From: Metarhizobium sp017305935
GTDB taxonomy: Bacteria; Pseudomonadota; Alphaproteobacteria; Rhizobiales; Rhizobiaceae
DNA: 64,000 bases
NCBI RefSeq assembly: GCF_029601685.1
Contig: NZ_JARRIR010000002.1
Coordinates: 496,001 to 560,000, forward strand
Reading direction: 5' to 3'
Position 1 is the stretch's first letter. Each line of letters begins with the position of its first letter. The notes beneath the pieces were generated by a model. The model saw nothing but the letters and a program-made list of their open reading frames with translations, ran no database searches and had not been told where the DNA came from. This document shows positions 24,742 to 33,985 of this stretch, in pieces. Both the position numbers and the translations under genes were made by a program.

Positions 24742-25587
24742 GTGAATTGGCTAACTGACAACAGGATCCCGATCGGGCCGTGGGCGAAATCCTTCGTCGA
24801 CTGGCTGACGACCAACGGCGGCTGGTTCTTCAACCAGCTTTCCTTCATTCTTTCCAATTGCATCAAGGCGATGCTGTATCTGCTGCAAACGCCGCATCCG
24901 CTGATCGTGGTCGCGGTGCTGACCGCCATCGGCTGGTGGCTGCGCCGCTCGGTCAGCGTCGCGGCGATGACGGCGATCGGCCTGCTGTTCATCATCAACC
25001 AGGGCTACTGGAAGGAGACGACCGAGACGCTGGCGCTGGTGCTCGCCTCCACCGCCGTCAGCATGCTGGTCGGCGTGCCGCTCGGCATTGCCGCGGCGCG
25101 GCGCGCCTGGGTCTATTCGATCATGCGGCCGATCCTCGACCTCATGCAGACGATCCCCACTTTCGTCTATCTCATCCCGGCGCTGATCCTGTTCGGCCTC
25201 GGCATGGTGCCGGGCCTGATCGCCACGGTCATCTTCGCCATTCCCGCCCCCATCCGCCTCACCCGCCTTGGCATCATCTCGACGCCGCCCTCGCTGGTGG
25301 AAGCGGCCGAATCCTTCGGCGCCACGCCGATGCAGGTGCTGCGCAAGGTGGAACTGCCCTTCGCCACGCCGCAGATCATGGCGGGCCTGACGCAGACCAT
25401 CATGCTGTCCTTGTCGATGGTGGTCATCGCGGCGCTGGTCGGCGCCAACGGCCTTGGCGTACCCGTGGTGCGGGCGCTCAACACCGTCAACGTCGCCAAG
25501 GGTTTTGAAGCCGGCCTGTGCATCGTCATCCTCGCGATCATCCTCGATCGCGTCTTCCGCAGTTCCGAAGCAGGAGATGGCGCATGA
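24742..25587 (+). CDS. choW: Choline ABC transporter permease
   Basis: A 281-residue inner-membrane permease of the glycine betaine/choline type with about six spans. The cytoplasmic coupling loop is clear (EAAESFGATPMQVLRKVELP). The N-terminus (MNWLTDNRIPIGPWAKSFVD) is typical of ChoW/ProW-like permeases. The stop overlaps the choV start in ATGA (25584-25587), so the two are translated together. It lies 79 bp after choX, with a stem-loop between. Confidence 0.94.
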   Translation: MNWLTDNRIPIGPWAKSFVDWLTTNGGWFFNQLSFILSNCIKAMLYLLQTPHPLIVVAVLTAIGWWLRRSVSVAAMTAIGLLFIINQGYWKETTETLALVLASTAVSMLVGVPLGIAAARRAWVYSIMRPILDLMQTIPTFVYLIPALILFGLGMVPGLIATVIFAIPAPIRLTRLGIISTPPSLVEAAESFGATPMQVLRKVELPFATPQIMAGLTQTIMLSLSMVVIAALVGANGLGVPVVRALNTVNVAKGFEAGLCIVILAIILDRVFRSSEAGDGA

Positions 25588-26633
25588 GCGATGCAGTCAC
25601 CTTCAACGACATCGATATCGTTTTCGGCAACAATCCCGAAAAAGCGATCGCCATGATCGACGCGGGCAAGACCCGAGACGAGATCGGCCACGAAACCGGC
25701 CTGGTGCTCGGCGTCGCCAAGGCGTCGCTCTCCATCCACGAGGGCGAGATCCTCGTGCTGATGGGTCTCTCCGGCTCCGGCAAATCGACGCTCTTGCGGG
25801 CCGTCAACGGGCTGGCGCCGGTGGTGCGCGGCAAGGTGTCGGTCGCCTCGAAAACCGGGCCGATCGACCCTTACGCCTGTTCCCCCAAGGCGCTGCGCGA
25901 TTTTCGCATGCACACCGTCTCGATGGTGTTCCAGCAATTCGCGCTGCTGCCCTGGCGCACGGTGGCCGACAATGTCGGCTTTGGGCTGGAACTGGCCGGC
26001 GTGCCGGAAGCCGAGCGCAAGCAGCGCGTCGGCGAACAGCTCGAACTCGTCAATTTGACGAAATGGGCGGGCCGCAAGGTCAACGAACTCTCGGGCGGCA
26101 TGCAGCAGCGCGTCGGCCTCGCCCGCGCCTTCGCGACCGGCGCGCCGATCCTGTTGATGGACGAACCCTTCTCGGCCCTCGACCCGCTGATCCGCACCCG
26201 CCTGCAGGACGAGTTGCTCGAATTCCAGCGGCGGCTGAAGAAGACCATCCTCTTCGTCAGCCACGACCTCGACGAAGCCTTCCGCATCGGCAACCGCATC
26301 GCCATCATGGAAGGCGGGCGCATCGTCCAGTGCGGCACACCGCAGGAGATCGTCCGCAATCCGGCCAACCAGTATGTCGCCGATTTCGTGCAGAACATGA
26401 ACCCGATCAACATGCTGACCGCCGGCGACGTCATGCAGGCCGGCGTGCAGACCGCAACGCCCGGCGTCAGCGCCACGGCAACGGTCACCACGCCGCTGGT
26501 CGACATCTTGGACGCGTTGACCCGCCAGCCCGGCAATATCGGCGTTGTCGACAACGGCACTGTCATCGGCACGATCAGCGCCCAGGATATCGTCGAGGGC
26601 CTCACTCGCCACCGTCGCCGGGAAAACGCCTGA
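25584..26633 (+). CDS. choV: Choline ABC transporter ATP-binding protein
   Basis: A 349-residue ATPase driving choline import. Walker A is GLSGSGKST, the signature LSGGMQQR, Walker B LLMDEPFSALDP and the switch His is in FVSHDLDEAFRIGNR. The N-terminal insertion before Walker A (KAIAMIDAGKTRDEIGHETG) is typical of betaine/choline ATPases. The C-terminus holds a single CBS-like unit (GVVDNGTVIGTISAQDIVEG). The start at 25584 is fixed by the 4-bp overlap with choW; an in-frame ATG 66 bases upstream is inside choW. It ends the cho operon; a palindromic repeat follows. Confidence 0.95.
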   Translation: MSDAVTFNDIDIVFGNNPEKAIAMIDAGKTRDEIGHETGLVLGVAKASLSIHEGEILVLMGLSGSGKSTLLRAVNGLAPVVRGKVSVASKTGPIDPYACSPKALRDFRMHTVSMVFQQFALLPWRTVADNVGFGLELAGVPEAERKQRVGEQLELVNLTKWAGRKVNELSGGMQQRVGLARAFATGAPILLMDEPFSALDPLIRTRLQDELLEFQRRLKKTILFVSHDLDEAFRIGNRIAIMEGGRIVQCGTPQEIVRNPANQYVADFVQNMNPINMLTAGDVMQAGVQTATPGVSATATVTTPLVDILDALTRQPGNIGVVDNGTVIGTISAQDIVEGLTRHRRRENA

Positions 26634-26683
26634 AGCGCCGGCACATCCGCCACTTTTGCTTCGGTGGAGCGGCGGCCACTTTT

Positions 26684-26750
26684 GAGCATTTCCGGGAAAA
26701 CGGATACCCGGTTCCGTTCGGAAATGCGATAAAACGATGCTTTGAAAGCG
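26684..26750 (+). repeat. 67-bp palindromic intergenic repeat, copy A
   Basis: Begins GAGCATTTCCGGGAAAAC and ends TTTGAAAGCG. The first ~43 bases fold on themselves (GCATTTCCG against CGGAAATGC), followed by a GATAAAAC-type tail. It aligns over its full length with the copies at 34900 and 57104, all in the same orientation. It lies between choV and the HugZ-like gene. Confidence 0.75.
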
Positions 26751-26797
26751 TGTCGCGGCCTGACCTGCGATACGCTTTTCTTATGGGAGGAGACGAC

Positions 26798-27553
26798 ATG
26801 ACCGACAAGCCCTCCGTCCTGCGCGATACGGATGACGATGCCCGCCGCCTGGCGCGGCGATTGCTGCATGGCGGCCCGCATGTGGCGCTGGCGGTCGTCG
26901 ATGCCGAAACCGGCTTCCCCTTCGCCAGCCGCGTGCTGGCCGCCACCGATAGCGATGGCACGCCTGTTATCCTCGTCTCGGCGCTCTCGGCCCATACCAG
27001 GGCGCTGACGGCCGATTCGCGCTGCTCGCTGCTGGCGGGCGAGCAGGGCAAGGGCGATCCGCTGGCCTATCCACGCGTCACCATTCTCGCCCGCGCCGAA
27101 CGCGTGGCGGTGGGTGATCCCGCACGCGTCCGGCTGCGCCGCCGATTCGTGCTGCGCCACCCCAAGGCCGCGCTCTACATCGATTTTCCGGATTTCGCCT
27201 TCTTCCGGCTGGCGCCGGTCTCGGCGAGCCTCAACGGCGGCTTCGGCCGCGCCCATGCGCTTGAAGGCACCGACATCCTCGGCCCTCGACCGGACGCGGA
27301 GCAGTTTTCGGAGATGGAAGAAGAGGCGCTGGCCAGCCTGCTGGCCGCCGATCCCGAGGCTGCGGCGGGCATCGCCAGAACCCTGTCGCTGCCCGCCTCG
27401 AACGACTGGCGGATCGCGGGACTGGATGCCGGCGGGATCGACATCGCATCGACGGACAATACCGTCGGCGGGCGGCTGGAATTTCCCGAACCGCTGCAAT
27501 TTACGCATAGCTTAATTAGTTACATGGGACAAACCGGGCCGACAATACGTTAA
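26798..27553 (+). CDS. HugZ-like pyridoxamine 5'-phosphate oxidase family protein with an odd C-terminus
   Basis: A 251-residue protein with an N-terminal FMN-binding split-barrel (about 15-150: VALAVVDAETGFPFASRVLA, SRCSLLAGEQGKGDPLAYPR, KAALYIDFPDFAFFRL, SLNGGFGRAH) and a C-terminal helical domain as in HugZ/DUF2470 proteins, linked to haem use or flavin chemistry. The start at 26798 has GGGAGGA at good spacing. The last ~20 residues (LQFTHSLISYMGQTGPTIR) are encoded by AT-rich DNA unlike the rest and lack the usual helical ending, so the gene looks truncated or shifted there. The function is inferred from the family. Confidence 0.8.
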   Translation: MTDKPSVLRDTDDDARRLARRLLHGGPHVALAVVDAETGFPFASRVLAATDSDGTPVILVSALSAHTRALTADSRCSLLAGEQGKGDPLAYPRVTILARAERVAVGDPARVRLRRRFVLRHPKAALYIDFPDFAFFRLAPVSASLNGGFGRAHALEGTDILGPRPDAEQFSEMEEEALASLLAADPEAAAGIARTLSLPASNDWRIAGLDAGGIDIASTDNTVGGRLEFPEPLQFTHSLISYMGQTGPTIR

Positions 27554-27554
27554 A

Positions 27555-27570
27555 TTTAGCAATGTACAAT
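27555..27570 (+). promoter_or_regulatory. Putative NolR operator
   Basis: TTTAG (27555-27559), 9 bases, AT (27569-27570), matching the published rhizobial NolR motif (A/T)TTAG-N9-A(T/A). A near match starts at 27515 (ATTAG-N9-AC). They lie 190-245 bases before nolR, whose product is known to control its own promoter in rhizobia. Confidence 0.5.
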
Positions 27571-27759
27571 TTTGGACCCCGACGATAAGTCTGACGCTCT
27601 TCCTGCAGCGCAACGTGACGTCCACCAACGTGCAAAAATCGCTGTAATACTTTATAGTCGCTGCATAATTTTCCCCGGACCGATCCGGCACGGGAAAAAT
27701 CGTGCGGCCCCGAGCCGGAGCTTGTTTGCCCCCGTCTGACGGCGGCGCTGGAACGCACG

Positions 27760-28074
27760 ATGAAAACCGATTCTCTCTCCGACCATTCGACTGTCGCCGC
27801 CGGCCTGCTGTCCGCCATGGCAAACCCCAAGCGCCTGCAAATCCTCTGCAGCCTGGTCAAGGGGGAAGTGGCTGTCGGCGCGCTCGCCAGTCAGGTCGGC
27901 CTCAGCCAATCGGCATTGTCGCAGCATCTGTCGAAGCTGCGTGCCCAGAAACTGGTCAACACACGCCGCGACGCCCAGACCATCTATTATTCGAGTTCGT
28001 CGGAAGCGGTCCTGAAGGTGCTCGGCACTCTTGAGGAAATCTACTGTCAGACCGTCAGCGAAACCCCTGCCTGA
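27760..28074 (+). CDS. nolR: NolR-type ArsR-family transcriptional repressor
   Basis: A 104-residue winged-helix regulator. The core (LLSAMANPKRLQILCSLVKG, GLSQSALSQHLSKLRAQKLV, TRRDAQTIYYSSSS) is nearly identical to what I recall of Sinorhizobium NolR, a small ArsR-like dimer that represses nod genes and regulates growth and conjugation genes. It lacks the metal-binding Cys of ArsR/SmtB. The N- and C-termini are shorter than the ~120-residue NolR. The ATG at 27760 has only a weak ribosome site. A NolR-type operator lies upstream in AT-rich DNA. No nod genes are in the window. Confidence 0.85.
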   Translation: MKTDSLSDHSTVAAGLLSAMANPKRLQILCSLVKGEVAVGALASQVGLSQSALSQHLSKLRAQKLVNTRRDAQTIYYSSSSEAVLKVLGTLEEIYCQTVSETPA

Positions 28075-28221
28075 CAGACGCCTGCCGGAACGGTCGAAGA
28101 GCAGGCTCTGTCGCGACCGCCCGCTCCCCTCTGCCCTGAAAAAACGGACCAGGCAGCCGCGACAGGCTTATGGTCGCACGGCGAGCTTGCTCCGGACTGT
28201 CGCGCCGACAACCGTTACGGC

Positions 28222-30522
28222 CTATTGCGCATCGGCGAGGAAGCTCGCCGCCTGCAGCAGCGCCGCATTCCAGTTGATGGTGATCTCGTTGACGCCCCAG
28301 GCGCCGATATCGTCGATATAACAGCGCGAGCCGGCGCAGCCGGCCAGCTTTTCCAGCGCCACGGGATCGGCCAGCGTCGCATTCGGCCCGCCGGCCAGCG
28401 AACCCGCTGGCGGCGACGGCAAGGCGGGGTTGAGCTGATGCGCATACCAGCGGCTATGCTGGTTATGGGCGAAGGCCGTGCCGTAGCCGGTGATGTAGGA
28501 GATGTTCATCGGGTTGCGGCCGAGCAGGTAATCCATCGCCTCGCGCGCTGCCGCCAGGTAATGCTTCTCGCCGGTGAGGTCGAAGGCGGCCGCCGTCACC
28601 AGCAGGTTCTGCAACATCAGGTGATTCGAACCCCAAGCGAAAATGCCGCCCTTGGGACGGTAGATATAGCCAAAACCCTGCTTCTTCTGGTAGCTGACGA
28701 AACGGTCGGCGGCCGAGATCACCGAAGCCCTGGCCATCTGCCGGTCGGCATCGGGCAGCGGGTCGCCATAGAGCGCCAGTTCCAGCCGGGCGAAGCCGGC
28801 GACGTTGCGCCAGTCGAAGCCGGCGCCGTCGAAGGGATCGCGCTTCCAGTGCGGCGAGACCCTGAGCGCCTCCAGATAGGCCGTGTCGCCGGTGGTGATC
28901 AGCAGTTCGGCTGCCGCCCAGTAGAATTCGTCGGACACATCGTCGTCGTCGTAGTCGCCGCCGCCCTGCTGCCCATCCGAGACCGGCGCGAAAAGATCGG
29001 GGTGTTTTTGCGCTGCCCCATAGGCCGTGCGCGCCGCCGCCAGCAGCCTGTCGGCGAAGGCGGCGTCATAGGGACGGAACAGCCGCGCCCCTTGCGCGGC
29101 AACGGCCGCGACGTCCAGCGTCGCCGCCGTCGAGGGCCGGTGCAGCGCCCTCTCCTTCGGGTCGAGATGCGGCAGCATCGGCAAGCCGGTCCAGCCGATG
29201 TCGTGAACCTTGTGATAGGCCATGCCGGAAAGCGGTTCGCCGTCCGGCACGATCATCTTCAGCAGGAATTCCAGCTCCCAGCGCGCCTCGTCGAGACCGT
29301 CCGGCACGCCGTTGCCCCGCTCCGGCAGACGTGCGAAACCATCCGAGAGCAGCGGCGATTTCGGTGCAAAACGCTTGGCGCGCTCGAAAGCGGCCATCAT
29401 CTGCGCCACCGAGATGCCGCCATTGACGACATATTTGCCGTGGTCGCCGGCATCGTACCAGCCGCCGCTGACGTCGCGCGTGCCCTTGCATTGCCAGTCC
29501 TTGCCGTAAAGCTTGGCCGCCACCGGTCCGGTCAGGCAGGCAACCGCGCCATCGCCGCGATTGGGATCGACACCGACATGGCCGGCCGGGCGGGCATAGG
29601 CCGCGCCGGCGATCGCGCCGTCGATGACAATGCCGCTGCGCTGCGGATAGAACCAGGAGAGCGCGTCGACGGAGAGCCGCCGGTAAAGGTCGCTGTCGAT
29701 AGCAAAGGCCGGGCCTGCCGCCTCGCCAGCGACCAGCCGGTAATCGCCGCCCGGCCGCGTCAGCGGCGTGAAATCGGCGACGTGCAGGCTGTAACCGGAG
29801 GCCGGATCGACGCCGCGCACTTCCGTCTCACCCTCGCCGAACACCTTGCCGGCGCCATCGACGATCTGGAAGCGCAACGGCGTCTTCGACAAAGATATGA
29901 TCGTCGCCCGCTTCGACCCGCCGGGCAGGAAGCCGGCCTGGTTGAGCCGCACCGGATCGGCGACCGGCTCCAGGACGGGTGCGGCGCGGTTCTGGTTCAT
30001 GCGCGTCTCCGCCTGGTTCTCGCCCGCGGGCGAAAGCTTCACATTGTCGATGCAGAAACGCCAGGCGCCCTGCTGGCCGCCGAGCTGGAAGACGAGCTGG
30101 GCGCGGCCGGCGCGCGCATTGGAAAACGGCAGGCTGGCCGGCTCCAGCGCCTCTGTTACCTCCACCGGCGCGGCAAACCGCTCCGCCCATGGCGCCTTCG
30201 GATCCTGCAGCATCACCTTGATCCTGTCGGGCGCGTCATTACCGGTGGCGCGCGCCTCGAAACCGAGAACATAGGACTGGCCGGCCTTCAGCTCGCCCGT
30301 ATCCACGCCGATCAGCGCATCCCACGGCTTTTCGACGCCGGCGGACACGTCGCCGCAGAGCTGGCCGGAGCGCACGGCGAGACGCACATTGTCCGTCGAC
30401 CAGAAACCGGCCTTTCCATTGGAAAAATCGCCGCCACGCACGAGGCTGGAGGAAGGGGCCGCAAAGGCGGACGTGCCGAACGCCAGCACCAGACCGAGCG
30501 CCGCGAGGATTGGGGAAGTCAT
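28222..30522 (-). CDS. Secreted family 9 glycoside hydrolase with CBM and Ig domains
   Basis: A 766-residue exported endoglucanase-type enzyme. A signal peptide (about 1-21, ending GTSAFA) precedes a CBM4_9-like carbohydrate-binding domain (about 27-160), a CelD-type Ig-like domain (about 190-275) and the GH9 barrel (about 285-760). Catalytic residues are visible: the Asp pair in SGGWYDAGDHGKYVV, the His/Arg of the NQHSRWYAHQLNP region and the acid Glu in GVNEITINWNAAL. It should cut beta-1,4-glucans outside the cell, which fits plant-associated life. The start at 30522 is chosen for AGAAGG spacing; an ATG directly before it is equally possible. It stands alone. Confidence 0.9.
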   Translation of the reverse strand: MTSPILAALGLVLAFGTSAFAAPSSSLVRGGDFSNGKAGFWSTDNVRLAVRSGQLCGDVSAGVEKPWDALIGVDTGELKAGQSYVLGFEARATGNDAPDRIKVMLQDPKAPWAERFAAPVEVTEALEPASLPFSNARAGRAQLVFQLGGQQGAWRFCIDNVKLSPAGENQAETRMNQNRAAPVLEPVADPVRLNQAGFLPGGSKRATIISLSKTPLRFQIVDGAGKVFGEGETEVRGVDPASGYSLHVADFTPLTRPGGDYRLVAGEAAGPAFAIDSDLYRRLSVDALSWFYPQRSGIVIDGAIAGAAYARPAGHVGVDPNRGDGAVACLTGPVAAKLYGKDWQCKGTRDVSGGWYDAGDHGKYVVNGGISVAQMMAAFERAKRFAPKSPLLSDGFARLPERGNGVPDGLDEARWELEFLLKMIVPDGEPLSGMAYHKVHDIGWTGLPMLPHLDPKERALHRPSTAATLDVAAVAAQGARLFRPYDAAFADRLLAAARTAYGAAQKHPDLFAPVSDGQQGGGDYDDDDVSDEFYWAAAELLITTGDTAYLEALRVSPHWKRDPFDGAGFDWRNVAGFARLELALYGDPLPDADRQMARASVISAADRFVSYQKKQGFGYIYRPKGGIFAWGSNHLMLQNLLVTAAAFDLTGEKHYLAAAREAMDYLLGRNPMNISYITGYGTAFAHNQHSRWYAHQLNPALPSPPAGSLAGGPNATLADPVALEKLAGCAGSRCYIDDIGAWGVNEITINWNAALLQAASFLADAQ

Positions 30523-30754
30523 CATGACCTTCTTGTCGTTACGGCCCACCGATCATGGCAGGCGCGGAGAGAGCATAAGCAGCCGCGCGGCACCCTAAAC
30601 AGGAAAAGTTAACCCTCTTCAAACGGGTGCCGACAAGCCACCCTGCTTGACGCCCCGCCGCCCGCTGATACTTTGACCGTCGGGTAAAATCCGGCGCACC
30701 GCCAACCATCGATGCAAGTGACCATGCCGCCCGCCTGGTCGGAGGAGACGAACC

Positions 30755-32083
30755 ATGTCCGAACGTATGAACGCCACGCCCAACGATTTGCGGGCCTTCT
30801 GGATGCCGTTTACGGCCAACCGCCAGTTCAAGAAGGAGCCGCGCCTGTTCGTCGGCGCCAAGGACATGCACTACACCACCCATGACGGCCGCCAGGTCCT
30901 GGACGGCACGGCCGGCCTGTGGTGCGTCAATGCCGGCCACTGCCGCCCAAAGATCACCGAGGCGATCCGCGCCCAGGCCGGCGAGCTCGACTACGCCCCC
31001 GCCTTCCAGCTGGGCCACCCCAAGGCATTCGAACTCGCCAACCGCCTGGTCGACATCGCGCCTGACGGACTCGACCATGTGCTCTACACCAATTCCGGTT
31101 CGGAATCGGTAGAAACCGCACTCAAGGTTGCGCTCGCCTATCACCGCGTCAAGGGCAACGGCTCGCGCTTCCGCCTGATCGGCCGAGAGCGCGGCTATCA
31201 CGGCGTCAATTTCGGCGGCATCTCCGTCGGCGGCATCGTCTCGAACCGAAAGATGTTCGGCACGCTGCTGACCGGCGTCGACCACCTGCCGCACACCCAC
31301 CTGCCGGCCAAGAACGCCTTTACGCGCGGCCAGCCGGAGGAAGGCGCCGATCTCGCGACCGAGCTGGAACGCATCGTCACCCTGCACGACGCCTCGACGA
31401 TCGCCGCCGTCATCGTCGAGCCGATCGCCGGCTCCACCGGCGTGCTCATCCCGCCGAAGGGTTACCTGCAGAAGCTGCGCGAGATCTGCACCAAACACGG
31501 CATCCTGCTGATCTTCGACGAAGTCATTACCGGTTACGGCCGCCTCGGCGCGCCCTTCGCGTCGCAATATTACGACGTCAAGCCGGACATGATCACCACT
31601 GCCAAGGGCCTGACCAACGGCGTCATCCCCATGGGCGCGGTCTTCGTCACTTCCGAGATTCATGATGCCTTCATGAACGGCCCGGAGCACATGATCGAGT
31701 TCTTCCACGGCTATACCTATTCCGGCAACCCGATCGCCTGCGCCGCCGCACTCGGCACGCTCGACACCTACAAGGAAGAGGGCCTGCTGACCCGCGCCGC
31801 CGAACTGGCGTCCTATTGGGAAGACGGCCTGCATTCCCTGAAGGATTGCAAGAACGTCATCGACCTGCGCAACACCGGCCTGATCGGCGCCATCGAACTG
31901 GAACCGATCGCCGGCGAACCGACCAAGCGCGCCTTCACCGCCTTCCTCAAGGCCTATGAGAACGGCCTGCTGATCCGCACCACCGGCGACATCATCGCGC
32001 TCTCGCCGCCGCTGATCGTCGAGAAGAAGCATATCGACGAGATCTTCGGCAAGCTGCGCGATATCCTGAACAGCGATATCTGA
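30755..32083 (+). CDS. Class III omega-amino acid:pyruvate aminotransferase
   Basis: A 442-residue PLP enzyme, closest to beta-alanine/omega-amino acid:pyruvate transaminases. The Schiff-base lysine is Lys284 (TTAKGLTNG), the cofactor-nitrogen contact is Asp255 in LLIFDEVITGYGRLG, and phosphate-binding residues sit in TNSGSESVETAL. The N-terminus FWMPFTANRQFKKEPR and YHGVNFGG are diagnostic of this subgroup. It moves the terminal amino group of beta-alanine or similar amines to pyruvate. A GGAGGAGA-type ribosome site precedes the ATG. It is monocistronic with a strong terminator. Confidence 0.92.
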   Translation: MSERMNATPNDLRAFWMPFTANRQFKKEPRLFVGAKDMHYTTHDGRQVLDGTAGLWCVNAGHCRPKITEAIRAQAGELDYAPAFQLGHPKAFELANRLVDIAPDGLDHVLYTNSGSESVETALKVALAYHRVKGNGSRFRLIGRERGYHGVNFGGISVGGIVSNRKMFGTLLTGVDHLPHTHLPAKNAFTRGQPEEGADLATELERIVTLHDASTIAAVIVEPIAGSTGVLIPPKGYLQKLREICTKHGILLIFDEVITGYGRLGAPFASQYYDVKPDMITTAKGLTNGVIPMGAVFVTSEIHDAFMNGPEHMIEFFHGYTYSGNPIACAAALGTLDTYKEEGLLTRAAELASYWEDGLHSLKDCKNVIDLRNTGLIGAIELEPIAGEPTKRAFTAFLKAYENGLLIRTTGDIIALSPPLIVEKKHIDEIFGKLRDILNSDI

Positions 32084-32091
32084 AACGAGGA

Positions 32092-32116
32092 AAGGCCCCG
32101 CAAGGGGCCTTCCTTT
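32092..32116. terminator. Bidirectional terminator between aminotransferase and alpha-glucosidase
   Basis: An 8-bp GC stem (32092-32099 with 32104-32111), a GCAA loop, and A/T-rich flanks on both sides, between convergent genes. Confidence 0.8.
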
Positions 32117-32123
32117 ATCCGGC

Positions 32124-33776
32124 TCAATCCAGCTCTGCGCAGAACACGTCGAAGGGCGCGAGATGAATCTCGCCATCGGCATAGACGGGGCTGAAGCCCG
32201 GCCAGGCGATGACGCGGGCGATGCGTTGGTCTGCGGGAGCGAAGTTGGCCCGTTCACGCGTCAGGTTGAAGACGAAGAGCAGCCGCTTGCCGTCCTTCTC
32301 GCGCACGAAGCTCAGCAGATTCTGGTTGGAATCGACGAAACGCATGTCGCCATCGCGCAGCACATCCTGGTCGCGGCGGAAGGCGAGCGTGCGACGATAG
32401 TGCTGCAGCACGCTGTCGGGATCGTGTTCCTGAGCATCCGCCGCCAGCGGTCGGTGCTCGACGGGAACCGGCAGCCACGGCTTGCCGGCCGAGAAGGCGG
32501 CGTAGTCGGCTGCCTTTTCCCAGACCATCGGCGTGCGGCATCCGTCGCGGCCCTTGAAGGCGGGCCAGAAGCGGATGCCATAGGGATCGCGCAGATCCTC
32601 GAAGGCCAGCTCCGCCTCGGGCAGGCCGAGTTCCTCACCCTGATAGAGGCAGATCGACCCACGCAAGGCGGAAAGCAGCGTCACCGCCAGCTTCGCCACC
32701 CGGGCGCGCTCCTCGACAGTCTCGGCAAAGCGGCTGACATGGCGCTGCACGTCATGGTTCGAGAAGGCCCAGCAGACCCAGCCGTCGGTGACGGCATTCT
32801 GGAAGGCAGTCACGCATTTGCGCACATGGCTGGCGGTGAAATCCGGCCCCAAGAGGTCGAAGGTGTAGCACATGTGCAGCTTGTCGCCGCCGCCGGTATA
32901 AGCCGCCACCGTCTTCAGCGAACGCGGTCCGTCCCCGACCTCGCCGACCGTCGTGCGCCCTTCATACTGGTCGAGCAACGCTCGAAAACGGCGCAGGAAT
33001 TCGATATTCTCCGGCTGCGTCTTGTCGTAGAGGTGGTTCTGCATGCCGTAAGGGTTTGTATCCGGCGCATCGAGACCGACGGAATCCGGGTCCGGTTCAT
33101 GGGGCGGATTGTTGCGCAGCAACTTGTCGTGGAAATAGAAATTCACCGTATCGAGACGGAAACCGTCGACGCCGCGATCCAGCCAGAACTTGACCGTCGC
33201 CAGCACGGCATCTTGCACATCGGGATTGTGGAAATTCAGATCCGGCTGCGAAATCAGGAAGTTGTGCATGTAGTATTGGCGGCGCACGCCGTCCCATTCC
33301 CAGCCCGGGCCGCCGAAGATCGACAGCCAGTTGTTGGGCGCGGTGCCGTCCGGCTTGGGATCGGCCCAGACATACCAGTCGGCGCGGGCATTGTCGCGGC
33401 TGGCGCGGCTTTCGATGAACCAGGGGTGCTGGTCGGAGGTGTGGGAAATCACCTGGTCGATGATGACCTTGATGCCGAGGCGATGCGCCTCGGCCAGCAT
33501 CTCGTCGAAATCGGCGAGATTGCCGAAGATCGGATCGACGTCGCAATAATCGGAAACGTCATACCCCATATCCGCCATCGGCGAGGTGAAGAAGGGCGAC
33601 AGCCAGATGGCGTCGACGCCGAGCGAGGCGATATGCGGCAGGCGCAACGTCACGCCGCGCAGATCCCCCAACCCGTCGCCGGTCGTATCCTGGAAGGAAC
33701 GCGGATAGACTTGATAGATGACCGCGCCGCGCCACCAGTCGGGGTTCGTCGTCGGGCTCTTGATAGGGTCGGTCAT
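32124..33776 (-). CDS. aglA: Alpha-glucosidase (GH13)
   Basis: A 550-residue cytoplasmic GH13 hydrolase of the oligo-1,6/alpha-glucosidase subgroup. Conserved regions are DQVISHTSDQHPWF, the nucleophile Asp in GVDGFRLDTVNFYF, the acid Glu in TTVGEVGD and the transition-state Asp in WAFSNHDVQRH. It would release glucose from sucrose, trehalulose, maltose or isomaltose-type sugars. In Sinorhizobium AglA is part of the aglEFGAK operon; here no sugar ABC transporter adjoins it. The start at 33776 is chosen because the extension upstream is basic and unlike the family. It is divergent from a sugar kinase. Confidence 0.9.
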   Translation of the reverse strand: MTDPIKSPTTNPDWWRGAVIYQVYPRSFQDTTGDGLGDLRGVTLRLPHIASLGVDAIWLSPFFTSPMADMGYDVSDYCDVDPIFGNLADFDEMLAEAHRLGIKVIIDQVISHTSDQHPWFIESRASRDNARADWYVWADPKPDGTAPNNWLSIFGGPGWEWDGVRRQYYMHNFLISQPDLNFHNPDVQDAVLATVKFWLDRGVDGFRLDTVNFYFHDKLLRNNPPHEPDPDSVGLDAPDTNPYGMQNHLYDKTQPENIEFLRRFRALLDQYEGRTTVGEVGDGPRSLKTVAAYTGGGDKLHMCYTFDLLGPDFTASHVRKCVTAFQNAVTDGWVCWAFSNHDVQRHVSRFAETVEERARVAKLAVTLLSALRGSICLYQGEELGLPEAELAFEDLRDPYGIRFWPAFKGRDGCRTPMVWEKAADYAAFSAGKPWLPVPVEHRPLAADAQEHDPDSVLQHYRRTLAFRRDQDVLRDGDMRFVDSNQNLLSFVREKDGKRLLFVFNLTRERANFAPADQRIARVIAWPGFSPVYADGEIHLAPFDVFCAELD

Positions 33777-33985
33777 GCAGGACTCCGGCTGGCGAATCGA
33801 AACAGGCGAGGCTCCGACTCTTCCGCGAAAACCTGTCCGCCGCAAGGCGCGAGGGCGGCAAGGTGTGCGTCAATCTTTCCTTGCCCGAAATCCCCGACCG
33901 GCGTATTGCCGCAGGGAAACATCGGGGCACTTCCGAGAACGGTTTTCCGTCCGGGAAAACATCTGGCACAGCGGGGAGAACACGG

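Noticed and set aside
25454..27553. A 699-codon plus-strand frame that could be read as one large protein
   Set aside because: Its first 448 codons are out of frame with choW and choV. Only the part from 26798 is a real gene, with its own ribosome site.
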